From an uncultured Granulosicoccaceae bacterium (GTDB lineage: Bacteria; Pseudomonadota; Gammaproteobacteria; Granulosicoccales; Granulosicoccaceae), in contig CALGJU010000249.1 of NCBI GenBank assembly GCA_937928685.1, positions 1-34,764 of the forward strand: a DNA stretch of 34,764 nucleotides. Reading direction: 5' to 3'. A program made the translations under genes and the position numbers. Positions 1 through 8,509 of the stretch are shown here, one piece after another (position 1 is the first letter of the stretch; each line of letters opens with the position of its first letter). Below the pieces are notes generated by a model, which saw only the letters and a program-made list of their open reading frames with translations, had not been told where the DNA came from and ran no database searches.

Positions 1-87
1 GAAGCGCTTTGCACTGTTGTGCGAGTCGGCGTTGTTGTTTCAAGGGGGAGTCAAATTGATTTTGCTTGCATCTGGAAGCACACGGTT

Positions 88-1035
88 GTGATCAGTTCAG
101 ACGTGGAAAGCAGCATGGCAGCACGGGCTGCGTGGCTTCACTATGCGGCGGGGCTTAGTCAGGCTGATGTTGCGCGTAAGCTCGGGTTAAACAGCCTGAA
201 GGCGCATCGATTGATTAACAAAGCCAACCGGGATGGCCTGGTCACTGTCTTTATTGACGGTGACATCAGTGAGTGCATAGAACTCGAAGCACAGATTACT
301 AAACGTTATGATCTATCCAGTTGCCTGGTAGTCCCAGACCTGGGTGAAAGTGATCTTCCGTTGAAAGCGCTCGGAATCGCGGGGGCTCAAATTTTACGGC
401 AAGAGCTTGACAGTAAATGTCCATCAATCGGTGTTGGGCATGGTCGTACGCTCGCGGCCTGTGTTGATAATCTTCCCGCAAAGCCTACCAATGCAACTCA
501 CTTTGTTTCCTTACTTGGCGGACTAACACGAAAATTTCTGGCCAGTCCGCACGATGTGATTCATCGCCTTGCAGAACGCACATCGGCAGAGGCGTATGTT
601 ATGCCAGTACCGTTTCTCGCAAATACCGTTGAAGATCGCAAGGTGTTGCTTGGGCAGCGCGGCATATCAGAAATATTTGAATTAGCGCGTAACACTGAAT
701 TAAAACTCGTTGGCATTGGTAGTACCGAATCAGAAGCTTCTTTGGTATCAACAGGAATGATTGAACCGCTGGAGCTGCAACACGTGAAGCATGCCGGCGG
801 TGCTGGTGAAATATTAGGCCACTACTTTGACGATGGCGGCAATGCGATAGCGACTGAGCTGTCAGCGCGCACAATTTCTTTGACGTTAAAAGATTTGAAA
901 AACAATCGCATCATTGCGATTGCAGGCGGTAGTTTTAAAACTCGTGCGATAAAATCTGTATTGGCAAGCCGCTTGTTAAGTGGTTTGGTGACGGACGAGC
1001 GTACAGCACGTACGCTCATGTTAGAGCCTGAATAA
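88..1035 (+). CDS. eryD: SorC-family sugar-responsive transcriptional regulator, EryD-like
   Basis: DNA-binding regulator that probably controls the polyol operon directly downstream. The N-terminus carries a helix-turn-helix (AAGLSQADVARKLGLNSLKA region) and the rest is a SorC sugar-phosphate-binding domain with the SLLGGLTR and GIGSTES motifs. As I remember the Brucella/Rhizobium EryD repressor, the stretches RAAWLHY, IDGDI-EC, PDLGE-DLPL and ALGIAGA are shared, which supports the erythritol assignment. I chose the GTG at 88 because a GGAAG lies 9 nt upstream and the 315-residue product fits EryD length; the ATG at 115 is the alternative. Reading is open further upstream to a GTG at 19, but that extension looks non-conserved. 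The gene ends about 100 bp before the binding protein, so it may be the first gene of the operon and autoregulated. The effector is inferred to be a phosphorylated polyol or ketose. Confidence 0.85.
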   Translation: MISSDVESSMAARAAWLHYAAGLSQADVARKLGLNSLKAHRLINKANRDGLVTVFIDGDISECIELEAQITKRYDLSSCLVVPDLGESDLPLKALGIAGAQILRQELDSKCPSIGVGHGRTLAACVDNLPAKPTNATHFVSLLGGLTRKFLASPHDVIHRLAERTSAEAYVMPVPFLANTVEDRKVLLGQRGISEIFELARNTELKLVGIGSTESEASLVSTGMIEPLELQHVKHAGGAGEILGHYFDDGGNAIATELSARTISLTLKDLKNNRIIAIAGGSFKTRAIKSVLASRLLSGLVTDERTARTLMLEPE

Positions 1036-1103
1036 CGCTCTTACACCTGGTGTCTAACAGATACCGTAGGAGGTGTTCGAAGTCGGTGTTCAGGTAAACA
1101 TTG

Positions 1104-1124
1104 TTGATCTGCATCGCAGATCAA
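1104..1124 (+). promoter_or_regulatory. Perfect dyad abutting the ribosome binding site of the binding-protein gene
   Basis: TTGATCTGC (1104-1112), a 3-base centre ATC, then GCAGATCAA (1116-1124): a perfect 9 bp inverted repeat. Its last base is the first base of a strong Shine-Dalgarno AAGGAGG (1124-1130), 8 nt before the ATG at 1139. As DNA it has the size of a repressor half-site pair and could be the operator of the adjacent SorC regulator. As RNA it would be a tight hairpin next to the ribosome site and could stabilise the message or modulate initiation. A second small palindrome, ACACCTGGTGT, lies at 1043-1053. No convincing -35/-10 pair was found between 1036 and 1103. Confidence 0.5.
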
Positions 1125-1138
1125 AGGAGGAGAAGCGT

Positions 1139-2581
1139 ATGTATGAAAAAGAGAAAGATCTGGTCCATTCGTTTTTGAATGGCAGGCTGAGTCGACGAGG
1201 TTTGATCAAGCGTCTGGCAGGCCTTGGGGTCAGTGCAACAGCAGCTGGTTCACTGGTTAATATGATGGCCACCAATGCCATGGCGGCAGATTTCGACTGG
1301 AAAAAGCATTCCGGTACCGGCGTAAAGCTGCTGCTTAACAAACATCCCTACACCGATGCGATGATCGCCAATCTTGATAATTTCAAGCAGCTGACCGGGA
1401 TGGATGTGCAGTACGATGTCTTCCCGGAAGATGTCTACTTTGACAAGGTCACCGCTGCGTTGTCATCAGGGTCAACAGAATATGATGCGTTTATGACGGG
1501 CGCCTACATGACCTGGACTTACGGGCCTGCAGGCTGGATCACTGATCTCAATGAGTGGATTGGTGACCCTGAAAAAACCGCGGCATCCTATAACTGGGAT
1601 GACATGTTGCCTGGTGTGCGTAAGTCATGTGCATGGAACGGGCAGCCAGGCGGTGAGCTGGGTTCGGCTGATGCAAAACAATGGTGTATACCATGGGGCT
1701 ATGAACAGAATAACCTTGCTTATAATCGCAATATGTTTCAGAAAGCCGGCTTATCGGTGCCAACCAATCTTGATGAACTGGTTGATACCGCGGCACAGGC
1801 CAAGGCATCAATCGATGGTGTTTACGGCATTGGGGTAAGGGGCTCGCGTTCATGGGCATCGATCCATCCGGGCTTTCTGTCTGCCTATGCAAACTATGGC
1901 CAGAAAGACTTGAACGTTGGTGCAGACGGTAAGTTATCCGCAGCCATGAATACCGATGTGTCAAAGGATATGCACAGCAAGTGGGTGAAGATGATTCAGG
2001 ACAGCGGTGCACCGGACTGGTCAACGCACACCTGGTATCAGGTAGGTACTGATCTCGGTGCCGGTGCCTCTGCCATGATCTACGATGCTGACATCCTTGG
2101 CTACTTTATGAATGGCGGTGATAACAAAGAAGCGGGTAATCTTGCTTATGCGCCTTTTGCTGCCAACCCGGCTGCTGATGCACCTTCGCCGAATATCTGG
2201 ATCTGGTCACTTGCCATGTCTGAGTTCTCGAAGAAAAAGGATGCGGCTTGGTACTTTATGCAGTGGGCATCGGGACCTGAGCACGGTTTGTTTGGCGCTA
2301 CGCAAATGGATTTCGTTAATCCCGTTCGACAGTCGGTATGGGCCGATGAAGACTTCAGGGAGCGGTTGGACAAAAGCTATCCTGGTTATGTTGATATGCA
2401 TGATGTATCAGCTCCGGGTGCGAAGATTCAATTCACCGCACAACCTTTGTTCTTTGATCTCACCACTGAATGGGCTGCCACCCTGCAAAAAATGGTGGCC
2501 AACGAAGTGCCTGTTGATGAAGGGCTCGATAAACTGGCAGAAAGCGTGAACCGCCAGTTGAAGGAGGCTGATCTCGGATAA
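1139..2581 (+). CDS. Tat-exported solute-binding protein of a polyol/sugar ABC importer
   Basis: Periplasmic substrate-binding subunit (extracellular solute-binding family 1, CUT1 importers), 480 residues. The ATG at 1139 is preceded by AAGGAGG at 8 nt, so it is preferred over a GTG at 1073. The N-terminus is a twin-arginine signal: SRRGLIK at residues 18-24, a hydrophobic stretch, and a likely cleavage after AMA at residue 49. Family-1 features follow, including MDVQYDVFPEDVYFDKVTAAL and WIWSLAMSEFSKKKDAAWYFMQW-like segments. It lies upstream of two permeases and two ATPases, separated by a 214 bp gap with a long hairpin, which would allow a higher dose of this subunit. Substrate is inferred as erythritol or a related polyol from the neighbouring EryA-like kinase and EryD-like regulator. 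Tat export implies folding in the cytoplasm, which is unusual but known for some sugar-binding proteins. Confidence 0.88.
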   Translation: MYEKEKDLVHSFLNGRLSRRGLIKRLAGLGVSATAAGSLVNMMATNAMAADFDWKKHSGTGVKLLLNKHPYTDAMIANLDNFKQLTGMDVQYDVFPEDVYFDKVTAALSSGSTEYDAFMTGAYMTWTYGPAGWITDLNEWIGDPEKTAASYNWDDMLPGVRKSCAWNGQPGGELGSADAKQWCIPWGYEQNNLAYNRNMFQKAGLSVPTNLDELVDTAAQAKASIDGVYGIGVRGSRSWASIHPGFLSAYANYGQKDLNVGADGKLSAAMNTDVSKDMHSKWVKMIQDSGAPDWSTHTWYQVGTDLGAGASAMIYDADILGYFMNGGDNKEAGNLAYAPFAANPAADAPSPNIWIWSLAMSEFSKKKDAAWYFMQWASGPEHGLFGATQMDFVNPVRQSVWADEDFRERLDKSYPGYVDMHDVSAPGAKIQFTAQPLFFDLTTEWAATLQKMVANEVPVDEGLDKLAESVNRQLKEADLG

Positions 2582-2598
2582 CCCGGGTCAGACGATTA

Positions 2599-2635
2599 CC
2601 TCGACAGTCAGTGCAGCGGGTGCTGGCTGTTGAGG
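2599..2635 (+). promoter_or_regulatory. Long intercistronic stem-loop after the binding-protein gene
   Basis: A 16 bp stem (5' arm 2599-2614, 3' arm 2620-2635; four G-T wobbles, no mismatches) closes a 5-base loop AGCGG. It lies 17 nt after the stop of the binding-protein gene. It is not followed by a T run, so it does not look like a Rho-independent terminator. In maltose-type operons such hairpins protect the binding-protein message from 3' exonucleases and lower expression of the permeases; that role is inferred here. The rest of the 2582-2795 gap shows no gene. Confidence 0.6.
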
Positions 2636-2795
2636 TTCAGTAGTGAGCAGATGCCGTTGTGCTCCGGCATACCGAATAACGATGGTTCAACCACATGTCA
2701 CCTCCCATGCAACTACGCTTTGAAGTTTTCCGACTTGAACTAAATTTCTGCAACCAGTGTTCGAACCTGCGGAGCGCGCCGGGGCGAGCTTGTAA

Positions 2796-3713
2796 ATGAC
2801 AGTCGAAAACGATCTGCCCGGCGTTCGTAGACGACGTATCAAAGTCGGCCGACGGGTATTACCTTATATATTGAGCTTACCGGCCTTATTGGTTTGTATT
2901 GGCATTCTGGTGCCTTTTGTTACAGCGGCAATCTACTCGTTGCAGCGCTACCGCCTGAGCCAGCCCTGGGCTCGAAAGTTTAACTGGGGAGAGAACTACC
3001 TCAATTTTCTATCAGATCCTGACTTCTGGAACACGTTGAAAGTCTCGTTGGTGTATGCAGGCACGACGGTCACTCTTGAATTGATGCTGGGGCTTGGTAT
3101 TGCACTGTTGTTGCAGCGTCGCACACGCTTTAATAATTTTGTTTCGATCATGTTGTTAATGCCGTTAATGACAGCGCCGGTACTTGCAGCGCTGATGTGG
3201 AAGTTAATGACGAACTCCGGCTTTGGTATCTTGAGCTATCTGGTGTCATCGGTAGGTATTCAGGACTTTCGTTGGGCATCTTCTCCGGATACCGCCTTGC
3301 TGACTGTGGTACTTGTCGATATATGGGTGTACACGCCGTTCATAATGATCTTGCTGTTGGCGGGCTTACGCAGCCTTCCATCGCAGCCATTTGAGGCGGC
3401 GGCACTTGATGGGGTACCGCGTACCTTTGTGTTCTGGAAGATCACTTTGCCTATGTTGATGCCCTACATCCTTACTGCCACATTGTTTCGTCTACTCGAC
3501 TCAATACAACAATTCGACATCATTTACGCCATGACACAAGGTGGTCCGGGTGACACATTGACCGTGTTTCAAGTGGAGGCTTATTTAAACTTCTTCCAGT
3601 CGACGAACATCGGTCGCTCTGCAGCGTTGATGATGATTCTCTGGGCAATCACTTTTGTTCTGTCGAATATTTTTATTAAAAACTGGCTTAAGCTTCGTGA
3701 ACGTGCGAACTAG
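2796..3713 (+). CDS. ABC importer permease, MalF/UgpA type
   Basis: Inner-membrane subunit of the polyol importer (binding-protein-dependent transport family, CUT1), 305 residues. A basic N-terminus (RRRRIKVGRR) is followed by about six membrane segments, the first near residues 22-44. The cytoplasmic coupling loop is seen as EAAALDGVPRTFVFWKITLPML, a good EAA motif (E-A-A-three residues-G) that docks on the ATPase. Length and topology are normal for the family. It follows the binding-protein gene after a 214 bp gap and precedes the second permease by 59 bp. The Shine-Dalgarno is weak (GGGGCGAG-like), which fits lower translation than the binding protein. Confidence 0.92.
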   Translation: MTVENDLPGVRRRRIKVGRRVLPYILSLPALLVCIGILVPFVTAAIYSLQRYRLSQPWARKFNWGENYLNFLSDPDFWNTLKVSLVYAGTTVTLELMLGLGIALLLQRRTRFNNFVSIMLLMPLMTAPVLAALMWKLMTNSGFGILSYLVSSVGIQDFRWASSPDTALLTVVLVDIWVYTPFIMILLLAGLRSLPSQPFEAAALDGVPRTFVFWKITLPMLMPYILTATLFRLLDSIQQFDIIYAMTQGGPGDTLTVFQVEAYLNFFQSTNIGRSAALMMILWAITFVLSNIFIKNWLKLRERAN

Positions 3714-3772
3714 CTGTCGGGTTTATAAACTAGAAGGTTATACATAGTGAAAAAACAGAGGGTGAAATACTG

Positions 3773-4630
3773 ATGCTGGAAACCAGTCCACTCGAAACGT
3801 TTTTACGAGGCGTGGCGATACTACTCGTTATTTTGTTTTTTATGTTTCCTATCTTCTGGATTGTGTTGATGTCTTTTCAGACCAATGAAACGATTTTACG
3901 CATACCACCGTCTTTTATTTTTGAGCCAACGTTTGACAATTACCGTGCGCTTATTACCGGTAAACTGGAGACCAATGCGGCCTCTCTTGATATTGCCTTT
4001 ATGAGAAATATGGGTAATTCGGTGCTGCTATCGGTCGGTGCTGTGTTGCTGGCGTTGATTCTCGGGGTGCCAGCCGCTTACTCGTTTGCACGACACAAGA
4101 CGCGCTTCTCTGAGGATATTGCCTTTACTTTGTTGTCTTTCCGATTTGCGCCGCCGCTGTTGGTGTTGCTGCCACTGACCATCTACTTTCAAAAGCTTGG
4201 CCTGTCTGACACTTACTTCGGACTGATCTGGGTGTATCAACTCATTTGCTTGCCGTTGATATTGTGGATCGTGCGCGGTTACTTTGAAGATATCTCCGAG
4301 GATGTTGAGTACGCCTATCGCATTGGTGGCCACTCATGGTTTGAGACCTTTAGAAAAATTGCAGTGCCTTTGGCAGGCCCCGGTATTGCAGCGGCCGGGT
4401 TGCTGGCGTTCATATTTGCCTGGAACAATTTTATTTTTGCACTGGTGCTGGCATCTGCAGATAAGCAGCCGGTAACAGTTGGCGCATTAGCTTTTGTTAC
4501 CGCCTCCGGTATCCAATACGGACAGATTGCAGCGGCTATTGTATTGTCTATTACGCCGACTTTATTGCTCGCAGTATATGCACAGAAATATCTTGTAGAG
4601 GGCTTGTCTCTCGGAGCAGTAAAGGGATGA
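3773..4630 (+). CDS. ABC importer permease, MalG/UgpE type
   Basis: Second inner-membrane subunit, 285 residues, with about six hydrophobic segments beginning at residue 12 (GVAILLVILFFMFPIFWIVLM region). The coupling helix is degenerate: EYAYRIGGHSWFETFRKIAVPL keeps the E and the GG but lacks the EAA alanines. This matters because it must dock on an unequal ATPase pair. Just upstream, a GTG at 3749 opens a reading frame of 8 codons ending in TGATG, whose ATG is this start; ribosomes finishing that mini-ORF could reinitiate here. The stop overlaps the next ATG by four bases (ATGA), so it is coupled with the first ATPase. Confidence 0.92.
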   Translation: MLETSPLETFLRGVAILLVILFFMFPIFWIVLMSFQTNETILRIPPSFIFEPTFDNYRALITGKLETNAASLDIAFMRNMGNSVLLSVGAVLLALILGVPAAYSFARHKTRFSEDIAFTLLSFRFAPPLLVLLPLTIYFQKLGLSDTYFGLIWVYQLICLPLILWIVRGYFEDISEDVEYAYRIGGHSWFETFRKIAVPLAGPGIAAAGLLAFIFAWNNFIFALVLASADKQPVTVGALAFVTASGIQYGQIAAAIVLSITPTLLLAVYAQKYLVEGLSLGAVKG

Positions 4631-5751
4631 CAGAGAAGTCACTCAAAGGCCTGCAACTGGACCGTATTGTCAAACGCTACAAAGGCGATACTGTACTTAA
4701 CGGCATTAGCCTGTCGGTGGATTCCGGATCGACACTGGTGTTATTCGGACCGTCGGGCGCCGGTAAAACAGTGTTGCTTCGCACCATAGCGGGAGTCATA
4801 GAGCCAGACAGTGGGCAGGTGTCGATAAACGGGCAGGACATGAGTGGCGTCGACCCTGAGGACAGAGGGGTGGGTATGGCGTTTCAAAACTTTGCTCTGT
4901 TTCCGCATATGTCAGCTTATAAGAACATTGCGAGTTCTATCGAGGTGAAAGAACGTTCCGCCAGTCGACTTGACGCTGCTGTCAGATCGGTGGCTGAGTT
5001 GTTGAAGATTGATCAGGTGCTTGACCATGCCCCACGCGCGCTGTCTAACGGACAAAAACAGCGTACCGCTCTTGCACGTGCGCTGGTGGGCTCACCTTCA
5101 CTGCTGCTACTTGATGATCCATTGCGAAACGTTGATGCTAAGTTACGCTTTGAGATGCGTATTGAACTGCCTGCCTTATTGGCTCAACAGGGCACCACAG
5201 TGGTGTATGTGACGCAAGACTATAAAGAGGCCATGGCACTGGGGGACACCATCGTTGTAATGACGGAGGGGAACATACAGCAAACCGGCACTCCGGCCGA
5301 GATTTATCTTAGCCCTGCCACTATTGACATAGCGAAACAATTCGGTGACCCGGTGATTAACCTTTTTGATGTGACGCCGCAGCGTGATAATAAGGGCCAA
5401 TACATTAGCTTATCAAATAGCCGCATTTATCTTGAGAATGGCATAGCCGATCTCACCAACGGCGAGTATGTGCTGGGGATTCGTCCGCAGGCTCTGCGTT
5501 TTTCAAGTGCCTCAGATGAAGAATCTATTGCCGCCACGGTAGAGGCGGTGACGCCGTTAAACGAAAAGACAGTAACCTTGTTGTTAACCGCCGGTGGACG
5601 GGAACTGTTGCTTTCACGGCCTGCCGGACTCGATGATCCTGAGCAGGGTCCGGTGCATGTTTCGTTTGATCCAAGTGCCATACACTTGTTTGAGAAAGAC
5701 AGTGGTAAGCGGGTCGAATTGATCAATACCAAGACAGAGGCTGTGGCGTGA
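4627..5751 (+). CDS. ABC importer ATPase 1, with altered catalytic residues
   Basis: Cytoplasmic ATP-binding subunit of the polyol importer, 374 residues, UgpC/MalK-like length with a C-terminal OB-type regulatory domain (about 235-374). Walker A is GPSGAGKT (41-48), the Q-loop glutamine is Q87, the signature is LSNGQ (139-143) and Walker B is LLLLDD (159-164). Two key residues differ from MalK: the catalytic glutamate position holds D164, and the switch histidine is replaced by Q197 (VTQDYKEAM in place of VTHDQ-EAM). The sequence therefore predicts a poor hydrolase that binds ATP. It is coupled to the previous permease (ATGA) and overlaps the second ATPase (GTGA), so a heterodimer is expected. 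Similar unequal ATPase pairs are known from rhizobial glycerol (GlpS/GlpT) importers. Confidence 0.93.
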   Translation: MTEKSLKGLQLDRIVKRYKGDTVLNGISLSVDSGSTLVLFGPSGAGKTVLLRTIAGVIEPDSGQVSINGQDMSGVDPEDRGVGMAFQNFALFPHMSAYKNIASSIEVKERSASRLDAAVRSVAELLKIDQVLDHAPRALSNGQKQRTALARALVGSPSLLLLDDPLRNVDAKLRFEMRIELPALLAQQGTTVVYVTQDYKEAMALGDTIVVMTEGNIQQTGTPAEIYLSPATIDIAKQFGDPVINLFDVTPQRDNKGQYISLSNSRIYLENGIADLTNGEYVLGIRPQALRFSSASDEESIAATVEAVTPLNEKTVTLLLTAGGRELLLSRPAGLDDPEQGPVHVSFDPSAIHLFEKDSGKRVELINTKTEAVA

Positions 5752-6872
5752 GTACTTCACAATTGCAATTACACCGGGTGGATAAAATATATGGTGTAGC
5801 GAGCACCGGTGTGCACGCCGTAAAAGACCTTTCCATGCAGGTGAATGCCGGAGAAATCGTTGCCTTACTGGGATCATCCGGCTGCGGCAAGACATCCACC
5901 TTGCGCATGATCGCAGGCTTTGAAGAAGTTAGCAGCGGATCTATTGAGATCAATGGCACGCCAATCCATCAGCTACCCCCAGTGCGGCGAAACGTTGCGA
6001 TGGCATTCGAAGGCTATTCACTTTACCCGCCCTTGACGGTCAGAGACAATATTGCCTTCGCACTTAAATCTGCGAAACTCGCTAAGTCTGAGATCGCATC
6101 GCGGGTGGCTCATGTGGCTCAGCTTCTGGAGATAGAAAATATTCTAGATCGCTATCCGGTATCTATTTCAGGTGGTCAGCAACAACGGGCAAGCCTGGGT
6201 CGGGCTCTTATTCGCGATGCTGATTTACACCTGCTTGATGAACCGATGGGTCAGCTCGAACCGCAACTGCGTGCAGTGCTGCGCGCCAGAATAAAGCACT
6301 TTATAAAAGAGCGTGGGTTGACGGCAATACTGGTGACTCATGATCAGACCGAAGCCAATGCACTCGGTGATCGCATTGCGGTTATGGAAGCAGGCCTGCT
6401 GCAGCAATATGATACGGCTGCCCATCTTAAGAACAGCCCTGCCAATCTTTTCACCGGTACCTTTATTGGAGAGCCACCGATGAATGTGTTCGCTGCAAGC
6501 GTTGAGTTGCACGACAACAGTGTGCACCTGCTATTGGCGGAAGCGGTAACACTGGTATACGCCAGCAGTGAATTTGACCCGCGTGTATTAGAGCGAATCG
6601 CGGGCGTAAAAAAGCTGATGTTGGGCATCAGGCCATACGCGGTAAGGCGTGCTGCATCCGGTGTGGTGGCGACGGTGGTGGCGAATCAATGGCTCGGTGA
6701 TCAAACTCATATATCAACATCGTTTGCAGGCAGTAATCTTGTGATCGTAGAGCATGACAGGGTGCGACTAAACAAAGGTGATGAGATTAGCGTTGCTATA
6801 GCAGCAGACGATCTGCATTTATTTGACAGTGAAACGTGGGTGGCCTTGTCCCATGGCCGGAACGTTGCCTGA
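5748..6872 (+). CDS. ABC importer ATPase 2, partner of ATPase 1
   Basis: Second ATP-binding subunit, 374 residues, from a GTG start that overlaps the previous stop. Walker A is GSSGCGKT (42-49), the signature ISGGQ (140-144), Walker B HLLDE (161-165) with the catalytic glutamate present, and the switch histidine H198 (VTHDQTEA) is intact. The Q-loop glutamine is replaced by E88 (MAFEGYSLYP where MalK-like proteins have VFQNYALYP), and the D-loop reads GQLEPQLR with E171 in place of aspartate. So this subunit keeps the hydrolysis residues that ATPase 1 has lost, but has altered coupling residues. The stop shares one base with the start of the kinase gene (TGATG). Confidence 0.93.
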   Translation: MSTSQLQLHRVDKIYGVASTGVHAVKDLSMQVNAGEIVALLGSSGCGKTSTLRMIAGFEEVSSGSIEINGTPIHQLPPVRRNVAMAFEGYSLYPPLTVRDNIAFALKSAKLAKSEIASRVAHVAQLLEIENILDRYPVSISGGQQQRASLGRALIRDADLHLLDEPMGQLEPQLRAVLRARIKHFIKERGLTAILVTHDQTEANALGDRIAVMEAGLLQQYDTAAHLKNSPANLFTGTFIGEPPMNVFAASVELHDNSVHLLLAEAVTLVYASSEFDPRVLERIAGVKKLMLGIRPYAVRRAASGVVATVVANQWLGDQTHISTSFAGSNLVIVEHDRVRLNKGDEISVAIAADDLHLFDSETWVALSHGRNVA

Positions 6873-8437
6873 TGAAAGATATACTGATAGGCATAGATGC
6901 CGGTACGTCAGTGATCAAGTCGATCGCCTTTGATCTCAAGGGCACACAACTACACAGCGCGTCAGTTAAAAATGAGTACCAGCTGGTGGACGGGGCAGGG
7001 GCTGAACAGAGTCCTGCTCTTACCTGGAGCAAAACCTGTGACACATTACGTGAACTTGCAGAGCTTATCCCCAACCTTAAAAATCGTATTTCCGCCATTG
7101 CCGTCACCGGCCAGGGCGATGGCACGTGGTTAATTGACGAGCATGGTGATCCGGTCGCTGACGGTTTACTGTGGCTGGATGCGCGAGCCGCCGATCTGGC
7201 CGATGAGATCACAGCAAGCAGCGGCAATAGGCGTCGCTTTGAGCTTACCGGTACCGGAGTGAACGCGTGTCAGCAGGGACCGCAGTTACGATGGCTTAAA
7301 CAACACAAGCCAAATGTTTTTGCAGCAGCAACGTCATCGTTTCATTGTAAAGATTGGCTATATTTTAAACTAACAGGCGATATTGCCACCGATCCGTCGG
7401 AAGGTGTCTTCAGTTTTGGTGACTACCGAACACGCCAGTATTCTGATGAGGTGCTTGATGTGCTTGGTCTCGCAAAACATCGTAGCTTGCTGCCGGAAAT
7501 GGTCGATGGCGTTGAAGCACACGGATCACTTAACCGGACAGCATCGCAGGAGTGCGGGCTGCTTCAGGGTACGCCGGTGGTGTTGGGTTATGTAGATGTG
7601 GTTTGCACAGCGCTTGGCGGTGGTTTGTATGCAGGCAGCGGAGACCGCGGTTGCTCAATAATCGGTTCAACCGGTATGCATATGCGTCTGGCACGGCAAG
7701 CTGCAGATATCGATCTAAATACCGAGTGTACGGGATATACCATGTGCATGCCGGTGCCGGGTGTTTATACACAAATGCAGTCGAACATGTCTGCCACGTT
7801 GAATATTGACTGGTTGCTGGATCTGATTGACGGGGTGCTCAGCGGGTTTGGCGTTGAACGCAGTCGCTCTGACATATTGTCATCGCTTGATGGATGGGTA
7901 GCTGATGCAGCGCCTGCCTCTTTGTTATACCAACCGTATATCTCAGAAGCAGGCGAGCGCGGGCCGTTTATTGACAGCAATGCGCGCGCCGGTTTTACCG
8001 GGCTTTGCAGTCGTCACGGCATCAGTGATATTACCCGTGCAATTTTTGAAGGCCTAGCTTTGGCGTCTCGTGATTGTTACCTGGCGATGGGATCCCTTCC
8101 AGATGAAGTGTGTGTGAGCGGCGGGGCGACACGCAGCAGGCAGCTGCTGGGGATGGTGGCTAGTGCGTTGGAATCGGCAGTGCAGACAAGCACACGAGAA
8201 GAAGCGGGAGCTGCGGGAGCCGCGATGATCGCGGCTGTTTCTATCGGTCATTATTCATCAATGGATGAGTGTGTGGCTGAATGGGTTGAGCCGCTTATGG
8301 ATGAGATGATCGCGCCTGATCCAGAATTGTCTGCTGTATATAAATCAATTTATCCATCTTACGTTGAATCACACCGTAGCTTGACGCCTGTCTGGAAATC
8401 GCTAGCGGAACATCGAAGTGGTCACTTGCATGTGTGA
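6872..8437 (+). CDS. eryA: FGGY-family kinase, erythritol kinase (EryA) type
   Basis: Predicted to phosphorylate erythritol or a related polyol with ATP (product erythritol 4-phosphate if it acts like Brucella EryA). 521 residues, normal for EryA. The N-terminal FGGY phosphate-binding motif is IGIDAGTS with D9; the catalytic base is D242 in GYVDVVCTALGGG; the second ATP motif is CVSGGATRS. From memory, EryA shares VTGQGDGTW, WLDARAA, HCKDWLY, ATDPSE, GYVDMVCTALG, IIGSTGMHM, NIDWLLD and YISEAGERGPF, all seen here nearly unchanged, so this is more specific than a generic xylulokinase call. I chose the ATG at 6872, which overlaps the preceding TGA (TGATG), over an upstream ATG at 6836. It is flanked by the importer and by catabolic enzymes. 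Confidence 0.85.
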   Translation: MKDILIGIDAGTSVIKSIAFDLKGTQLHSASVKNEYQLVDGAGAEQSPALTWSKTCDTLRELAELIPNLKNRISAIAVTGQGDGTWLIDEHGDPVADGLLWLDARAADLADEITASSGNRRRFELTGTGVNACQQGPQLRWLKQHKPNVFAAATSSFHCKDWLYFKLTGDIATDPSEGVFSFGDYRTRQYSDEVLDVLGLAKHRSLLPEMVDGVEAHGSLNRTASQECGLLQGTPVVLGYVDVVCTALGGGLYAGSGDRGCSIIGSTGMHMRLARQAADIDLNTECTGYTMCMPVPGVYTQMQSNMSATLNIDWLLDLIDGVLSGFGVERSRSDILSSLDGWVADAAPASLLYQPYISEAGERGPFIDSNARAGFTGLCSRHGISDITRAIFEGLALASRDCYLAMGSLPDEVCVSGGATRSRQLLGMVASALESAVQTSTREEAGAAGAAMIAAVSIGHYSSMDECVAEWVEPLMDEMIAPDPELSAVYKSIYPSYVESHRSLTPVWKSLAEHRSGHLHV

Positions 8438-8470
8438 TTACCTTACTACTGTTACGAATAGAGCAAACCT

Positions 8471-8509
8471 ATGAACATCGAAACGCAAGCAGGAAAACCC
8501 GGTGAGTAG
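8471..8509 (+). other. 12-codon mini-ORF leading into the hydroxyacid dehydrogenase
   Basis: ATG at 8471 followed by 11 sense codons and a TAG at 8507-8509, overlapping the GTG start of the next gene (8502) by 8 bases. The Shine-Dalgarno for that GTG (AGGAAAA, 8491-8497) lies inside it. It may serve as a coupling leader that raises initiation at the GTG, or be chance. No recognisable peptide; the peptide itself is not proposed to act. Confidence 0.25.

Noticed and set aside
903-920. AATCGCA-TCAT-TGCGATT dyad as an operator
   Set aside because: It is inside the SorC regulator's coding region and encodes conserved family residues, so it is probably a codon accident.
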